Positions 9,250 to 17,834 are shown, counted from the stretch's first letter. The stretch is 52,396 nucleotides of DNA from a candidate division FCPU426 bacterium (GCA_003152075.1 PLZG01000067.1:1-52396); one strand, 5' to 3'. Translations and numbers: made by a program. The notes: generated from the sequence alone by a model not told the origin.

Positions 9250-10260
9250 ATGCGTTTGAAGACCTGGGTGGCCTTGGGACTATCTGTTGTATTTCTGGCG
9301 GGCTGCGGCAAGCACGGGGGAACCGGCGGCATCAAAATCGGTCTTTCGTTGGATACCCTCAAGGAAGAACGCTGGCAGCATGACCGCGATCTTTTCGTGG
9401 CCCGCGCCAAGGAACTGGGCGCGGAAGTCCTGGTCCAGGCCGCTGACAGCGACGACGCCCGGCAGAATTCCCAGGCTGAAAACCTTATTACCCAGGGTGT
9501 GAACGTGCTGGTCGTCGTGCCCCATAACGGCAAAAGCTCGGCCACCATCGTGGAATCGGCCCACAAGGCCGGGGTTCAGGTCATCGCCTACGACCGCCTG
9601 ATCCGCGACTGCGACCTGGACCTTTATGTCACCCTGGACCCCACTGAGGTGGGCGTGCAGCAGGCCGATTATGCGGTCAAGCACGTTCCCAAGGGCAACT
9701 ATGTCCTCATCGGCGGAGCCCCCACGGACAACAACGCGGTGTTGGTGCGCAACGGCCAAATGAGCGTCCTACAACCCTATATCGACCGGGGCGATATCAA
9801 GATTGTCACTAACCAATGGGCCAAGGACTGGATGCCGGTGGAGGCCCTCAAGATTATGGAAAATTCCCTGACTAAGAATAAGAACCAGGTGGACGCGGTG
9901 GTGGTATCCAACGACGGCACGGCGGGTGGCGTGGTGCAGGCCTTGAACGAGCAGAAGCTGGCAGGCAAGGTGCTGGTCACCGGACAGGACGCCGACCTGG
10001 CGGCCTGCCAAAGGATCGTGCAGGGTACCCAAAGCATGACGGTCTACAAGCCCCTTGCCTTGCTGGCCAACAAGGCGGCCGAATTGGCGGTGGCAATGGC
10101 GAAAAAGCAGCCCCTCACCGACAAGACCACCAAGCTCAACAACGGCAAGATCGACGTGCCGTCCATTCTTCTGCCGACGGTTCAAGTGGACAAAGCCAAC
10201 CTGGATTCAACGGTTATCGCCGACGGCTTCCAGAAAAAAGAAGACGTGTATAAAAAATAA
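9250..10260 (+). CDS. xylF: D-xylose ABC transporter substrate-binding lipoprotein
   Basis: Periplasmic-side xylose receptor of the XylFGH importer. Signal peptide with lipobox LAGC (Cys19), so it is membrane-anchored rather than free as in E. coli. The mature part follows E. coli XylF closely from memory: LERWQ-type motif (EERWQHDRDLFV), LVVVPHNG, VIAYDRLI, GGAPTDNNA, DAVVVSNDGTAGG, GQDADLA and TMTVYKPLALLAN. Length 336 residues, normal. The start has GGAGGAA seven bases upstream. xylG follows after a 120-base hairpin repeat, an arrangement that could allow more binding protein than ATPase to be made. Confidence 0.95.
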   Translation: MRLKTWVALGLSVVFLAGCGKHGGTGGIKIGLSLDTLKEERWQHDRDLFVARAKELGAEVLVQAADSDDARQNSQAENLITQGVNVLVVVPHNGKSSATIVESAHKAGVQVIAYDRLIRDCDLDLYVTLDPTEVGVQQADYAVKHVPKGNYVLIGGAPTDNNAVLVRNGQMSVLQPYIDRGDIKIVTNQWAKDWMPVEALKIMENSLTKNKNQVDAVVVSNDGTAGGVVQALNEQKLAGKVLVTGQDADLAACQRIVQGTQSMTVYKPLALLANKAAELAVAMAKKQPLTDKTTKLNNGKIDVPSILLPTVQVDKANLDSTVIADGFQKKEDVYKK

Positions 10261-10265
10261 AAATT

Positions 10266-10380
10266 TAACCGCCAAGACGCCAAGACCGCCAAGTTACGGC
10301 AAAGATGAGCATGTTTTAAAATCAAAGTGTTCGGGTTTGGCTTTTGACTTTCTTGGCGAACTTGGCGTCTTGGCGGTAAA
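10266..10380. repeat. Family A palindromic repeat, copy 2 (xylF-xylG)
   Basis: Units are ACCGCCAAG, ACGCCAAG and ACCGCCAAG on the left. The right arm reads CTTGGCGAACTTGGCG then TCTTGGCGGT. All units use GCC rather than the ACC of copy 1, in both arms. The internal box TACGGCAAAG is at 10296-10305. The right arm ends two bases before the xylG start codon. Confidence 0.88.
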
Positions 10381-10382
10381 AC

Positions 10383-11897
10383 ATGTCTCTTCTCGAACTT
10401 AAAAACATCACCAAAGACTTCCCCGGTGTACGGGCGCTGGACGGCGTTTCCTTTGACCTCCAAAAGGGCGAGATCCACGCCCTTTGCGGGGAAAACGGCG
10501 CGGGTAAAAGCACCCTTATCAAGATCCTCTGCGGCTACTACCCCTACGACAGTTACGGTGGGGAAGTTCTCCTCAACAACCAACCCGTCCATTTCAAGAA
10601 CCTGAAAGCCTCGGAGGAAAAAGGCATTGCCTTGATCGCCCAGGAACTGGCCCTGGTGCCGGAGCTTTCGGTGGCGGAAAACCTCCTTCTCGGACGGGAA
10701 CCTGTTCATAACGGCTTTATTCAATGGGACAAGGTGAAGGCTGAAGCCCAAAGGGGCCTGGACTTGGTGGGGCTTAAGGTGGACCTGGACCATCCGGTCA
10801 AGGAACTGGGCATTGGCCAACAGCAGATGATCGAAATCGCCAAGGCCCTTTCCAAGAAGGCTGAAATCCTGGTCCTGGACGAGCCCACCGCCGCCCTCAC
10901 CGAAGCCGATGTTAAGAGGCTCCTGGAATTCCTTCGCAAGTTAAAAAGCCAGGGCGTTTCCTGCATATACATCAGCCACCGCCTGGAGGAAGTGGGCCAG
11001 ATCGCCGACCGGGTGACGGTCTTGCGGGATGGAAAATCCATCATCACCGACTCCATCGCTAAATTGAGCCAAGAGAAGATCATTTCCAACATGGTCGGGC
11101 GGGAAGTGAAGAACCTTTATCCCCGACCCCAGACCAAGGCGGGCGAGGTTTTCCTGGCGGTGAAGGATTTTAGCGTGGAAGACCCGGCCAACCCGGGGCG
11201 GTACGTGGTCAAGAACGTGTCCTTTGAGGTTCGCAAGGGGGAAGTGCTGGGAATCGCGGGGCTTATGGGAGCAGGCCGTACGGCCCTCCTGAGTTCCCTT
11301 TTTGGCGGGGCCCGCGGAAAAACGGAAGGTTCCCTGGTGGTTGAGGGCCACTCACGGCCGCTTTTCGCTTCACCCCAGCAAGCCATCAAGGCGGGGATCG
11401 CCCTGGTCAGCGAGGACCGCAAGCGTTACGGGCTGGTGTTAGAAAGCTCGATAGGCGAGAATCTGGTTTTGGCTTCCATGCGTAATCTGGTCAAGCAAGG
11501 CTTCCTGGACAAGGACGCCATCGAGAGGGAATGCGGTGAGCAGGTGAAGGCCATGAGCATCAAGACCCCCAACCTCTCGGTTTGGGTGAACAAGCTGTCC
11601 GGCGGGAACCAGCAGAAGGTGGTTTTAGGAAAATGGCTCATGACGAAACCCAAGGTCCTGTTCCTGGACGAGCCGACCAGGGGCATCGACGTGGGGGCTA
11701 AGGCGGAAATTTACCAATTGATGGGCCAATTGGCGGCCAGCGGCATCGGCATCGTCCTCGTCTCCTCCGACCTGCCGGAACTTTTGGGGTTGAGCCACCG
11801 GGTGCTGGTCCTGAACCAAGGTCGCCCCACAGCTTCCCTCACCTATCAAGAGGCCACGCCGGAAAGGGTCTTGGCCGCGGCGGCATTGAATGTTTAG
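10383..11897 (+). CDS. xylG: D-xylose ABC transporter ATP-binding protein
   Basis: ATPase of 504 residues with two fused nucleotide-binding domains, as in RbsA/XylG/MglA. The first domain has Walker A GENGAGKST, a signature region ELGIGQQQMIEIAKAL and Walker B ILVLDEPTAAL. The second has the usual degenerate P-loop (GLMGAGRTALL), LSGGNQQKVVLGKWL and VLFLDEPTRGIDVGA. These cytoplasmic subunits drive xylose uptake through XylH. The ATG directly follows the repeat, so the only ribosome-binding sequence is GGCGG inside the hairpin arm. The partner permease xylH is displaced 2.3 kb downstream. Confidence 0.95.
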   Translation: MSLLELKNITKDFPGVRALDGVSFDLQKGEIHALCGENGAGKSTLIKILCGYYPYDSYGGEVLLNNQPVHFKNLKASEEKGIALIAQELALVPELSVAENLLLGREPVHNGFIQWDKVKAEAQRGLDLVGLKVDLDHPVKELGIGQQQMIEIAKALSKKAEILVLDEPTAALTEADVKRLLEFLRKLKSQGVSCIYISHRLEEVGQIADRVTVLRDGKSIITDSIAKLSQEKIISNMVGREVKNLYPRPQTKAGEVFLAVKDFSVEDPANPGRYVVKNVSFEVRKGEVLGIAGLMGAGRTALLSSLFGGARGKTEGSLVVEGHSRPLFASPQQAIKAGIALVSEDRKRYGLVLESSIGENLVLASMRNLVKQGFLDKDAIERECGEQVKAMSIKTPNLSVWVNKLSGGNQQKVVLGKWLMTKPKVLFLDEPTRGIDVGAKAEIYQLMGQLAASGIGIVLVSSDLPELLGLSHRVLVLNQGRPTASLTYQEATPERVLAAAALNV

Positions 11898-11910
11898 AAG
11901 TTATCTTCAA

Positions 11911-12327
11911 ACCCTCGCCCCTTGCGGGAGAGGGTAGGGTGAGGGGTAGCCCTGGAAAAATCTCCCAAAGCCTTTGCCAGAAACCTACGGCGTAATCAAA
12001 CTGAGGCGGAAAAACGGGTTTGGAGACATTTGCGTTCCCGGGAGTTCCAAGGAATAAAGTTTAGGCGGCAGCAACCGCTGGGGCCGTATATCGCTGATTT
12101 TTGTTCGCTTCAAAAGAAATTGATTATTGAGTTGGATGGTGGACAAGACGCCCAAAAGAAAGAAAAAGATTCTAAGAGAACAGAATATTTAGAAAAATCA
12201 GGCTATCGGGTAATCCGTATTTGGGATAATGAAGTCATCAATAATTTGGAAGGTGTTTTGGAATACATACGGCAACAGATTTTAACTTCACCCCTCACCC
12301 CGACCCTCTCCCGCAAGGGGCGAGGGG
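11911..12327. mobile_element. DUF559 cassette bounded by near-perfect inverted repeats
   Basis: Left end 11911-11947 and right end 12290-12327 are inverted copies of one sequence. Both contain CCTCGCCCCTTGCGGG, then AGAGGGT, then GGGTGAGGGGT, differing only by A versus CG in the middle. Each end is itself a hairpin (CCCTC..CCC/GGG..GAGGG). The single gene inside encodes a DUF559 endonuclease-like protein. A solo copy of the end sequence occurs at 6606-6719. No target duplication is evident. The cassette separates xylG from the rest of its operon. Confidence 0.7.
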
Positions 12328-12338
12328 GTAAAAAGTGA
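12030..12338 (+). CDS. DUF559 / Vsr-like PD-(D/E)XK endonuclease domain protein
   Basis: Small nuclease-fold protein related to the very-short-patch repair family. Recognisable motifs are FRRQQPLGPYIADF, IIELDGGQ and GYRVIRIWDNEVINN, giving the acidic Asp/Glu of the PD-(D/E)XK core. The TTG at 12030 is the first conventional start codon. However, the family-typical N-terminal helix (NLRRNQTEAEKRVWRHL) is encoded in frame upstream from about 11982, and the frame is open back to 11943. Either a CTG (11952) is used or the start has been lost. His of the usual DGGQHA is Asp here. The last ~18 residues (SPLTPTLSRKGRG) are translated from the right inverted repeat, and the TGA overlaps the next start. 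The role is unknown; the flanking repeats suggest mobility. Confidence 0.78.
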   Translation: MRSREFQGIKFRRQQPLGPYIADFCSLQKKLIIELDGGQDAQKKEKDSKRTEYLEKSGYRVIRIWDNEVINNLEGVLEYIRQQILTSPLTPTLSRKGRGGKK

Positions 12339-14044
12339 ATAAAGTGCCTATTCGTATTAGAACTAGCGGGAATCAATCCGGCCTTTTGTCTAAACTCTTC
12401 CCCTGGTTGTCCCCCCTTTTCCTCTTCTTCCTGGGAATGTGGCAGTTCCACAACACCGAGTTTTACTCCAACTTCGACCTAGTGCCCGGCGGGCGGGGCG
12501 ACCCCCGTTTGGTGACGGCCCTCCTGGAATATTTCCACCAGGCCCTCCACGGCGTTGGCAAGATCGGCTCGCCGGCCTTTTATTACCCCACGCAGGGAAC
12601 CTTGGGCTACGCCGACGTTTTTTTCTCCTACGCCGTACTTTATGACTGGCTGCGGCAGGGCGGCAACGACATCTTTACTTCCATCCAAATCTGCGTCTTC
12701 ACGGCCGACGCCCTGAATTTTATTTGCTGTTTTCTCCTGCTCTGGCGGGGTTTTGCCTTTGGGGCGGCGGCTTCGGGACTGGGAGCCTTTCTCTTCGCCT
12801 TCAACGCCCCCAAGTTCAACCAGATCGGGCATGTCCAATTACAGTGCCTATTCTGGATTCCCCTGGTCCTTTGGTGCTTGGTGGAAGTGGCCAAGCAGGG
12901 GCGGTCGATGAAACCCGCGCGGGCCTTTGGCCTGCTGGCGCTGGCCGCGGTTTTCCTCAATCTCCAACTCTTGTCCTCCTTTTATGGCTCCTGGTTCTTT
13001 CTCTTTTGGGGATTCCTTTATCTATTCTTGGCGTTCAGCATTCCTTCTACCCGGTCGTTCCTGAAAGAACTTATCCTCCACCACCGGCTTCCGGTTTTGG
13101 CAGCTTTGGCTGTTTTTATCGTCACGCTTATCCCCTTCCTTCTCGTTTATCTGCCGGTGATCCATGAATTGGGCGGAAAGAGCTATGACGAAGTGAAGAT
13201 GATGATTCCCAACCTCTGGGCCTGGCTATGGATGGGGCCACGGCATGGGTTATGGGGATGGTTCTGGGATAATTTCGCGGGGATAAGGGCGCTTCCCGTG
13301 GACGGGGAAGAACGCATGGGGTTTGGATTAGTCCTACCCCTTGTTTGGTTGGCACTTACTTGGACGGCGGTTGGCGTGTTGAAAAAGAACATGGTTAAGG
13401 TAAATAAGAACAAGATTTATGTCCCTTTCGTTTCCTTGGCCATTTTGACCACTTCACTTTTCATTTTATTAGCCTTTCAATATCCGGGGGATTTATCGCC
13501 CTGGTGGCTGGTTTATAAAATCATTCCGGGGGCGGGAAGTATCCGGGCAGTTTCCAGGTGCGCCCTGGTCCTGGCTTTGCCCATGGCCATCGTTTTAGCC
13601 CATGTTTGCGGGGTCCTGTTGGATAAGGCTTCCGGAGAAAAGAAGCCGCTGAAAAAAATGCTCATTGGAGGTTTGACCCTTCTGGCCGCGGGATTCATCG
13701 TTTGGGAGCAGGTAAGCTTTCCCCCTGCTCCGGCCTTTAGCAAGAGTTGGGAATTGAACCGGCTGGAATATTTAAGCCAAAAACTACCGGCTAACTCCAA
13801 GGTTTTTTACGCGACGGTTAATTCCGATTTGCCCTACACTGCTACGGATATCCAGATCGATTCCATGCTTCTCTCAGCCGTTCGGGGCATACCGACCCTC
13901 AATGGGTATAGCGGGCAAAGCCCCGCTAACGGTAGTTGGTGGCTGTTCCGGGTTAGAAGCCCCAAGTACGAGGAATATGTGCGGAACTGGATTGAACTCC
14001 ATCAAATCAAGGAAAATGTTTTCAGACTAGAAATCGATAAATAA
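12335..14044 (+). CDS. Polytopic membrane protein, GT-C-like
   Basis: 569 residues with many hydrophobic segments. A luminal/periplasmic loop after the first segment contains GGRGDPRLVTALLEYFHQ, resembling the acidic first loop of GT-C glycosyltransferases (PMT/YfhO-like), and a soluble C-terminal tail is present. Such proteins transfer sugars from lipid carriers, but I do not recognise a specific family. The GTG start at 12335 overlaps the DUF559 stop by four bases, and the purine-rich GAGGGGG in the repeat just before it could serve as ribosome-binding site. The gene sits between xylG and xylH but has no evident role in xylose transport. Confidence 0.75.
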   Translation: MNKVPIRIRTSGNQSGLLSKLFPWLSPLFLFFLGMWQFHNTEFYSNFDLVPGGRGDPRLVTALLEYFHQALHGVGKIGSPAFYYPTQGTLGYADVFFSYAVLYDWLRQGGNDIFTSIQICVFTADALNFICCFLLLWRGFAFGAAASGLGAFLFAFNAPKFNQIGHVQLQCLFWIPLVLWCLVEVAKQGRSMKPARAFGLLALAAVFLNLQLLSSFYGSWFFLFWGFLYLFLAFSIPSTRSFLKELILHHRLPVLAALAVFIVTLIPFLLVYLPVIHELGGKSYDEVKMMIPNLWAWLWMGPRHGLWGWFWDNFAGIRALPVDGEERMGFGLVLPLVWLALTWTAVGVLKKNMVKVNKNKIYVPFVSLAILTTSLFILLAFQYPGDLSPWWLVYKIIPGAGSIRAVSRCALVLALPMAIVLAHVCGVLLDKASGEKKPLKKMLIGGLTLLAAGFIVWEQVSFPPAPAFSKSWELNRLEYLSQKLPANSKVFYATVNSDLPYTATDIQIDSMLLSAVRGIPTLNGYSGQSPANGSWWLFRVRSPKYEEYVRNWIELHQIKENVFRLEIDK

Positions 14045-14061
14045 AGGCGTTGGAAAATAGT

Positions 14062-14175
14062 AGTCATCACGAGGAGGCCTGTGTTGGCCGACGTGGTGAT
14101 CAGAAGTAATCCAAAAACTGCAGTTTCTGGAATGTTTGGATTGCCACGCCCGAAAAATTTCGGGCTCGCAATGAC
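14062..14175. repeat. Family D palindromic repeat, copy 1
   Basis: Outer arms are GTCATCACGAGGAGG and CTCGCAATGAC. Inside lie ACGTGGTGATCAG versus GGATTGCCACG, the palindrome CCAAAAACTGCAGTTTCTGG (near-perfect) and CCCGAAAAATTTCGGG (perfect). It resembles the GTCATTGCGAG-type intergenic repeats familiar from many bacterial genomes. It fills the gap before xylH. Confidence 0.75.
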
Positions 14176-14211
14176 GAATATTCCTCATAAAATTAACTCC
14201 GGGAGATAGAA

Positions 14212-15309
14212 ATGGCCGACTCAAATAAAAACATTCAAATCCCCTGGCGTGCCCTCACGATGGTTGGCGCTTTATTACTAATTTGGGTCATTTTTTCCAT
14301 CACCACAGGCGGAATTTTTCTGGAACCCAGAAATCTCTCGCTACTCATGCGCCAAATGGCGGTCACGTCGCTCCTTGCCGTTTGCATGGTGCTGGTCATT
14401 GTGGCGGGGCAGATCGACCTTTCAGTAGGAGCCATGACAGGCTTCCTGGGGGCGGTTTCGGCACTCCTGTTCGTCAACCACGGGTGGCCGCTATGGGCCA
14501 CCTTTATCGCGACCCTGGTGGTCGGCGCCTTGTTGGGCCATATCCAGGGCCACTTGGTGACTTGGTTTAATATCCCACCTTTCATTGTGACTTTGGGAGG
14601 CATGCTGGTTTTCCAAGGGGCCCTTTTGGGAACGACCGGTGGGGTGGCCATCAGCCCCACGCCCGATTACCTTTATGTGGGGCAGGCTTATCTTCCGAAA
14701 GCCTTTGGATGGTGGGCACTGGGCCTGCTGGGGCTCTTCTTTCTCCATAAAGCATTCAAAGAAAAGTCCGGTTCTCGATGGAAATGGATTGGTTTGGTGG
14801 CTTTAACGGCGGTATTTATTTCTGTCATGAATGATTATGAGGGTGTTCCCATTCCCGTGGTCTTGATGATCCTCTTCGCCGCTGTTTTCTCCACAATAGG
14901 CCAGCACACGCCATTCGGACGGCATCTTTACGCCATCGGGGGAAACAGGGAGGCGGCCTTTTATTCCGGCATCAATATTCAACAGCATATCGTCCTGGTA
15001 TTCACCCTCATGGGTTTCATGGCGGGCATCGCGGGCATCGTGCTGACAGCGCGCGTGGGCGCGGCTACCTCGGACGCGGGACGCATGATGGAGCTGGATG
15101 CCATTGCCGCGGCGGTCATTGGCGGAACTTCTCTAATGGGAGGCCGGGGAACGGTTTGGGGCGCTCTTTTAGGCGCCTTGGTCATGGCTTCGCTGGATAA
15201 CGGTATGAGCCTGATGAACACTGAGGCCTTCTGGCAGCCCATCATCAAGGGAAGCATTTTGGTGATCGCTGTGGCTCTCGACATGATGGGGCGAAAAGGA
15301 AAAGCTTAA
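14212..15309 (+). CDS. xylH: D-xylose ABC transporter permease
   Basis: Inner-membrane channel subunit of 365 residues with about ten hydrophobic segments, of the RbsC/XylH family (BPD_transp_2). Typical stretches are QIDLSVGAMTGF near residue 65, GGMLVFQGALLGTTGG, YAIGGNREAAFYSGI and GGTSLMGGRGTVWGALLGAL. It works with XylF and XylG, whose genes lie 2-5 kb upstream. GGGAGATAG precedes the ATG. Its separation from xylG by a DUF559 cassette, a membrane-protein gene and a repeat element indicates that the original xylFGH operon was split. Confidence 0.94.
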   Translation: MADSNKNIQIPWRALTMVGALLLIWVIFSITTGGIFLEPRNLSLLMRQMAVTSLLAVCMVLVIVAGQIDLSVGAMTGFLGAVSALLFVNHGWPLWATFIATLVVGALLGHIQGHLVTWFNIPPFIVTLGGMLVFQGALLGTTGGVAISPTPDYLYVGQAYLPKAFGWWALGLLGLFFLHKAFKEKSGSRWKWIGLVALTAVFISVMNDYEGVPIPVVLMILFAAVFSTIGQHTPFGRHLYAIGGNREAAFYSGINIQQHIVLVFTLMGFMAGIAGIVLTARVGAATSDAGRMMELDAIAAAVIGGTSLMGGRGTVWGALLGALVMASLDNGMSLMNTEAFWQPIIKGSILVIAVALDMMGRKGKA

Positions 15310-15357
15310 AATCGACTTAGTTTGTGGCCGTTTTGTTTACGGCGTTGGGAGCATAAC

Positions 15358-16101
15358 GTGAAGAAATGGCAATATACAATTTTCCTTCTCGTTTTGATGG
15401 TCCTTCCTTGTGGTTATCTATTCGCGGATTCAAACTCCTTCTCAATCTTTTTGAATAAAGGAAGACACTCTTATTTCAATTCCACGGTTCAAAAAAACTT
15501 AGAGAACTTTGCAATTGAAGAAGAACCAGTAATAACTTTGGATGATATTGTTTTTTATTATCAAAACACAAATGAAATACAATTGACGAAGGAAGCTTAT
15601 GAACGTTTCGCAAAGATTAGGATTTTAGATTGTCCGTTTGTTGTTTGTGTTGGCGAAAAACGTGTTTATTCGGGTGTTTTAGTAAGTATGGCTAATTCGG
15701 CATCTTTTTCCGGTATTGTCATTGTGGAGCCAAACATTTGGGCCGAGGCACCTAAAGCAAGCGAATTAATAAAATATGAAGATTGGAATTGGCAATATGA
15801 AAATTACAGAAGGAACCAAGACCACATAATTAAGTTGCATTTGAGTTACCCCGGTTATCCCGATGAACGAAATTTTAGGGGTGTTGATAGCCGTTCGGAT
15901 CCGAGGATATTAAGTGTTTTTGAAAGAGCCGGTAAATTAAGAACAAGAATATCGACTCCAAATAAAATTATTTTTTTCTTTGGCACGATTTCACCATGGT
16001 TTGAATATCAGGAAACCTGGGAATTGATATTTGTTGCTGGAATTGTCCTCGCTTTGGTCGTTGTTTTAATGATTTGGCGCAAACGAAAGCGGAAGGTCTA
16101 A
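15358..16101 (+). CDS. Hypothetical exported protein with C-terminal membrane anchor
   Basis: Not recognised. The GTG at 15358 begins a clean signal peptide (VKKWQYTIFLLVLMVLPCG) and is preferred to an in-frame ATG at 15322 that adds 12 non-signal residues. The 247-residue product has a periplasmic-looking middle and a hydrophobic segment followed by WRKRKRKV at the end, giving a type I membrane topology. Base composition is much more AT-rich than the flanking xylH and galactosidase genes, which hints at separate acquisition. The next gene starts 17 bases after its stop. Confidence 0.6.
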   Translation: MKKWQYTIFLLVLMVLPCGYLFADSNSFSIFLNKGRHSYFNSTVQKNLENFAIEEEPVITLDDIVFYYQNTNEIQLTKEAYERFAKIRILDCPFVVCVGEKRVYSGVLVSMANSASFSGIVIVEPNIWAEAPKASELIKYEDWNWQYENYRRNQDHIIKLHLSYPGYPDERNFRGVDSRSDPRILSVFERAGKLRTRISTPNKIIFFFGTISPWFEYQETWELIFVAGIVLALVVVLMIWRKRKRKV

Positions 16102-16118
16102 TTACTGGGAGGATGCGG

Positions 16119-17759
16119 ATGAAAAAATTAAATGTGATCCTATTACTTATATTCGGTATGTTTTTTCCTGCCTGCGCCGTGGCGGAAGGCCTGGCCCCAA
16201 CCCCTCCCATGGGCTGGAACAGCTGGAACGCCTTTAACATGGGGATTAACGAGACCGCGTTGAAGGCTACGGCGGACCTGATGGTGAGTTCCGAGATGCG
16301 GGACGCGGGCTACGTCTACATCAACCTGGACGACGGCTGGCAGATTAGCCGGGACGCGAAAAGCGAAATCCAGCCTGATCCGGCTACCTTTCCTTCGGGC
16401 ATGAAGGCTCTGGGTGATTACTTCCACTCTAAAGGACTAAAGTTCGGCATCTACACTTGCGCGGGGGATATGACCTGCGGCAAGAGGCCCGGAAGCAAGG
16501 GCCACGAAAAGCAGGACATGGCCACCTACGCTTCCTGGGGTATGGATTACATCAAGGTCGACTGGTGCAGTACGGACGGCCTGAATTCCAAGACACAATA
16601 CGCTCTCTTTCGAGACGGCATTAAAGCCAGTGGGCGACCCATGGTGTTGTCGCTGTGCAACTGGGGAGTGGATAAGCCCTGGCTTTGGGGACGTCAAGTG
16701 GGCCAGCTTTGGCGCACGACCGGGGACCTATTACCTTGCTGGGATTGCAAGACCGATTGGGGCGGTAGTGGCTTTGTTCCCATCCTGGACAAGCAAATCG
16801 GCCTGGAATCCTACTCCGGGCCGGGCGGCTGGAACGACCCAGACATGCTTCAAGTCGGTAACAGCGGTTTGGCACTTGAGGAATCCCGCGCCCATTTCAG
16901 CCTTTGGTGCATCCTGTCGGCGCCCCTCATCGCTGGTAATAAATTGGCCAAAATGAAGCCGGAGATAGCCGAAATCCTTCTCAATAAGGAAGCCATCGCG
17001 GTGGATCAGGACTCCCTCGGCAAAGAGGGAACCCGCGTGAAGGATTTAGGGGAAGGCCGGGAAGTTTGGGCCAAGCCCCTTAGTGGCGGCGCTTGGGCGG
17101 TCTGCCTATTCAACCGGGGACCCTATTCGGCCAGCGTTTCAGTGGATTGGGTGGACCTGGGTTTGAAAGAAGACAAAATGAAAGTTCGTGACCTATGGGC
17201 CCACCGTGATTTAGGAATTTTTGATAAGGGCTATGCCGCCAGTTTGCCTACTCACGCGGTCGCTTTATTAAAGATTGAAGAAAACAAACTGACCAATGAC
17301 CCACCTTCGGATACTTGGCGAATCCGTGCCGGGGGAGACGCCTTCAAGGACCATGCGGGGGTAACTTGGTCAGACGACAGAGATTTTGACGTAGGCGAAA
17401 CCGCCGAAACGACTCATCCTATCGAGACTAAGGAAGATATCGAACTTTATCAAACGGAGCGCTGGGGCCCGGACTTTAGCTACACCTTCCCAGTCAAGCC
17501 GGGCAAATACCGTGTCAGGCTCAAGTTCGCTGAATGCTACGTGAAAGAGCCGGGCCAACGGGTTTTCGACATTATGATCAATGGCAAAAAGCTTCTGGCG
17601 AACTTTGACATCCTCAAAGAAGCGAATGGCTTCGAAAAGGGTATCGATAAGAGTTTCGAGAATATCCGGCCCGACGCTTCGGGCCTTATTAAGATTCGGT
17701 TTGTCGCGTCAGTCCAAAACGCGAAGGTCTGCGCCATTGAGGTCCTTAAGCAGAAATAA
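16119..17759 (+). CDS. GH27 alpha-galactosidase with C-terminal malectin-like domain
   Basis: Exported glycosidase that should remove alpha-linked galactose (or beta-L-arabinopyranose, another GH27 activity) from polysaccharides. Signal peptide covers residues 1-22. The catalytic barrel opens with PTPPMGWNSWNAF; D148 in YIKVDWC is the expected nucleophile and D203 in WRTTGD the acid/base. LDDGW is at 70-74. A beta-sandwich follows, then a 149-residue malectin-like domain (about 398-546) closely matching the end of the GH43 protein at 23758-25866. The ATG at 16119 is chosen for its six-base spacing from GGGAGG; another ATG lies at 16113. 546 residues in all. Confidence 0.9.
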   Translation: MKKLNVILLLIFGMFFPACAVAEGLAPTPPMGWNSWNAFNMGINETALKATADLMVSSEMRDAGYVYINLDDGWQISRDAKSEIQPDPATFPSGMKALGDYFHSKGLKFGIYTCAGDMTCGKRPGSKGHEKQDMATYASWGMDYIKVDWCSTDGLNSKTQYALFRDGIKASGRPMVLSLCNWGVDKPWLWGRQVGQLWRTTGDLLPCWDCKTDWGGSGFVPILDKQIGLESYSGPGGWNDPDMLQVGNSGLALEESRAHFSLWCILSAPLIAGNKLAKMKPEIAEILLNKEAIAVDQDSLGKEGTRVKDLGEGREVWAKPLSGGAWAVCLFNRGPYSASVSVDWVDLGLKEDKMKVRDLWAHRDLGIFDKGYAASLPTHAVALLKIEENKLTNDPPSDTWRIRAGGDAFKDHAGVTWSDDRDFDVGETAETTHPIETKEDIELYQTERWGPDFSYTFPVKPGKYRVRLKFAECYVKEPGQRVFDIMINGKKLLANFDILKEANGFEKGIDKSFENIRPDASGLIKIRFVASVQNAKVCAIEVLKQK

Positions 17760-17808
17760 GGCTGCTTATAAGCCATTTCGCCCCCTCGATTTGCTCTTTA
17801 TGGCTTGC

Positions 17809-17820
17809 AAAAGCGCTTTT
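17809..17820. promoter_or_regulatory. LacI-type operator 1 upstream of xylA
   Basis: AAAAGCGCTTTT is a perfect 12-bp palindrome with central CG, typical of LacI/CcpA-like operators, located 73 bases before xylA. The same core occurs at 385-394. Confidence 0.55.
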
Positions 17821-17834
17821 ACTGGCGTATTTTC

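Noticed and set aside
11911-12338. The DUF559 cassette as a classical insertion sequence
   Set aside because: No transposase of a known IS family is encoded and no target-site duplication is visible, so it is described only as a candidate mobile element.
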